Origin: an uncultured Acidimicrobiaceae bacterium | Lineage (GTDB): Bacteria > Actinomycetota > Acidimicrobiia > Acidimicrobiales > Ilumatobacteraceae | Direction of reading: 5' to 3' | Assembly: GCA_903934195.1 (NCBI GenBank) | Contig: CAIZMV010000291.1 | Location: forward strand, 1-7,901 | DNA: 7,901 nucleotides | Part shown: one piece after another, positions 6,759 through 7,901 of the stretch | Position numbering within the stretch: position 1 is the first letter of the stretch | Layout: the number at the start of each line of letters is the position of its first letter | The notes under the pieces: model-generated | Seen by the model: the letters and a program-made list of their open reading frames with translations, nothing else | Told to the model about the DNA's origin: nothing | The model's database searches: none | Made by a program: the position numbers and the translations under genes

Positions 6759-6866
6759 GCGCAATGGTGCCACTTTCGCGGGCCTAATGCCCACACGGGC
6801 CCGACTGTAAAGCCCTATCACGACTATCCCCGTAGGCAATAATGGTTTCATTCGTTTTAGGAACAT

Positions 6867-7901
6867 ATGACAACCATTTCTCTCGCACGCCGTCTCCACA
6901 TTCCACCCGCTTCAGACCCTTGGGGCCGAACTCTTCGACGGGCCGGAATTGTGTACCTACTCTCTCGATTATTCGTCATCATGGGTGCAGCAATCGCAGT
7001 TGCTGCTCAAGCAGTTGTCGATCGTTCAAACGACGTAGAACCAGCTAACGGCCTCAGTGGGCTGGCGGACATTCTGGCTAGTTGGGATGGTCACTGGTAC
7101 CTCGATGTCGTGCGTGAGGGATACCCACATCACATCATGCCTAATGTGACGTACTTCGTATCCGATGCACGAGCCGCATTCTTCCCTCTTTATCCACGAT
7201 TTGTTCACTACATCGATGTAGTCATTCCTGGTGGACCAGTCAGCGTGTCGTTGGCAGTAAACATCCTCCTTGGTGCATGTTTTGTCTTTCTTGCTGGCTA
7301 CCTGTGTCGCGGCATCTTTGACATCAAGACTGCGGAGAAGGCAATGATTCTTATTGCGCTCTTTCCCGGCAGCTTTGTGCTCAGCATGGCCTATTCAGAA
7401 GCACTAATGCTCACCATCGTTGCACTCTGCTTTATTGCATTACGAGATAAACACTGGCTATGGGCAGGAGTTTTAGCCGCCCTAGCCACAGCGACACGAC
7501 CCAATGGTGTTGCGTTAGTCGCAGCATGTGCGGTCGCTTCCTTACTTGCTATTCGTAACGACAGAGATTGGCGTTCACTAATTGCTCCCGCTCTTTCGCC
7601 CCTCGGATTTATCGGATTTATGTGGTTCCTTCGCATGCACACCAGAGAAGACGCCGCATGGTTCCGTGTTCAACGAGAAGCATGGCAAGAAGGTACGAGT
7701 TTCGGAGCAACAGCAGTGCAGAGAACTGTCGACTTCTTTATTCATCCTGTCAGTTCGCCCACCTCGGTACTCACTGCAGCGAGTGTGGGCGCCATGTTGA
7801 TCGGCCTGTACATGGCACGCAAATACAAGATGAACCTCATCTATTGGTCGTATACAGCTGTCATCCTTGGACTCATGTTGATTCCTGCAACCGTGACGGC
7901 A
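6867..7901 (+). CDS. PIG-V-like polytopic membrane mannosyltransferase (3' partial)
   Basis: The frame is open from ATG 6867 to the right edge, giving 345 codons with no stop. A TAG at 6858 in the same frame bars an earlier start, and AGGA at 6859-6862 lies just ahead. The protein is strongly hydrophobic with many membrane segments, the first near residues 27-50. Between the first two is an extracytoplasmic loop with WDGHWY (73-78) and AFFPLYP (104-110). Aspartate 74 is the likely catalytic acid, by analogy with GT-C glycosyltransferases. YSE (176-178) and TRPNG also recur in actinobacterial PIG-V (GT76) homologues. Such enzymes transfer mannose or a related sugar from a polyprenyl-phosphate donor outside the membrane; here the acceptor is unknown. 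The gene is divergent from the crotonase-fold gene, across a 108-bp gap. The C-terminal part is missing. Confidence 0.85.
   Translation, partial: MTTISLARRLHIPPASDPWGRTLRRAGIVYLLSRLFVIMGAAIAVAAQAVVDRSNDVEPANGLSGLADILASWDGHWYLDVVREGYPHHIMPNVTYFVSDARAAFFPLYPRFVHYIDVVIPGGPVSVSLAVNILLGACFVFLAGYLCRGIFDIKTAEKAMILIALFPGSFVLSMAYSEALMLTIVALCFIALRDKHWLWAGVLAALATATRPNGVALVAACAVASLLAIRNDRDWRSLIAPALSPLGFIGFMWFLRMHTREDAAWFRVQREAWQEGTSFGATAVQRTVDFFIHPVSSPTSVLTAASVGAMLIGLYMARKYKMNLIYWSYTAVILGLMLIPATVTA

Noticed and set aside
6780..6803. Small inverted repeats (GGGC-CTAAT-GCCC and palindrome CGGGCCCG) in the divergent gap before the membrane transferase, as a possible operator.
   Set aside because: The stems are only 4 bp and GC-rich, there is no second copy, and no regulator gene is nearby.
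6759..6899. A 47-residue N-terminal extension of the crotonase-fold protein.
   Set aside because: It is rich in Arg and Lys, unlike family N-termini, and overlaps the start of the well-supported divergent membrane protein. The alignment begins at the ATG at 6758.

Overview
The window looks like a chromosomal stretch from an actinobacterium. The ABC transporter, phosphoribosyltransferase and PIG-V-like transferase all resemble actinobacterial family members. By eye the base composition is about half GC, low for that phylum, so a streamlined aquatic lineage such as Acidimicrobiia is possible; this placement is inference. There are no tRNA or rRNA genes, no insertion sequences and no CRISPR array.

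Layout: (1) 2-88 (+) is the last 28 codons of a gene cut by the left edge, possibly an amidohydrolase. (2) 161-2970 (+) is a compact three-gene ABC importer operon: ATPase, permease and lipoprotein substrate-binding protein of the NMT1/ThiY/SsuA type. It ends at a strong hairpin that also serves the convergent gene. (3) 3021-3797 (-) is a creatininase-family metal amidohydrolase. (4) Divergent from it, only 34 bp away, 3832-5388 (+) is a PYROXD2/CrtI-like FAD oxidoreductase. (5) 5392-5886 (-) is a purine-type phosphoribosyltransferase, tail to tail with the oxidoreductase at a 3-bp gap. (6) 5958-6758 (-) is a crotonase-fold protein lacking both hydratase glutamates. (7) 6867-7901 (+) is a PIG-V-like polytopic membrane glycosyltransferase running off the right edge, with no stop codon in the window.

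How they work together: the importer plus flanking amidohydrolase-type enzymes suggests uptake and ring opening of a small nitrogenous compound (pyrimidine, creatinine or hydantoin type). The phosphoribosyltransferase would be a purine salvage enzyme, but it sits in a different transcription unit. The oxidoreductase, crotonase and membrane transferase show no evident pathway link to the importer. I see no clearly new system. The points most worth checking are the importer's substrate, the crotonase active site and the possible leaderless starts.
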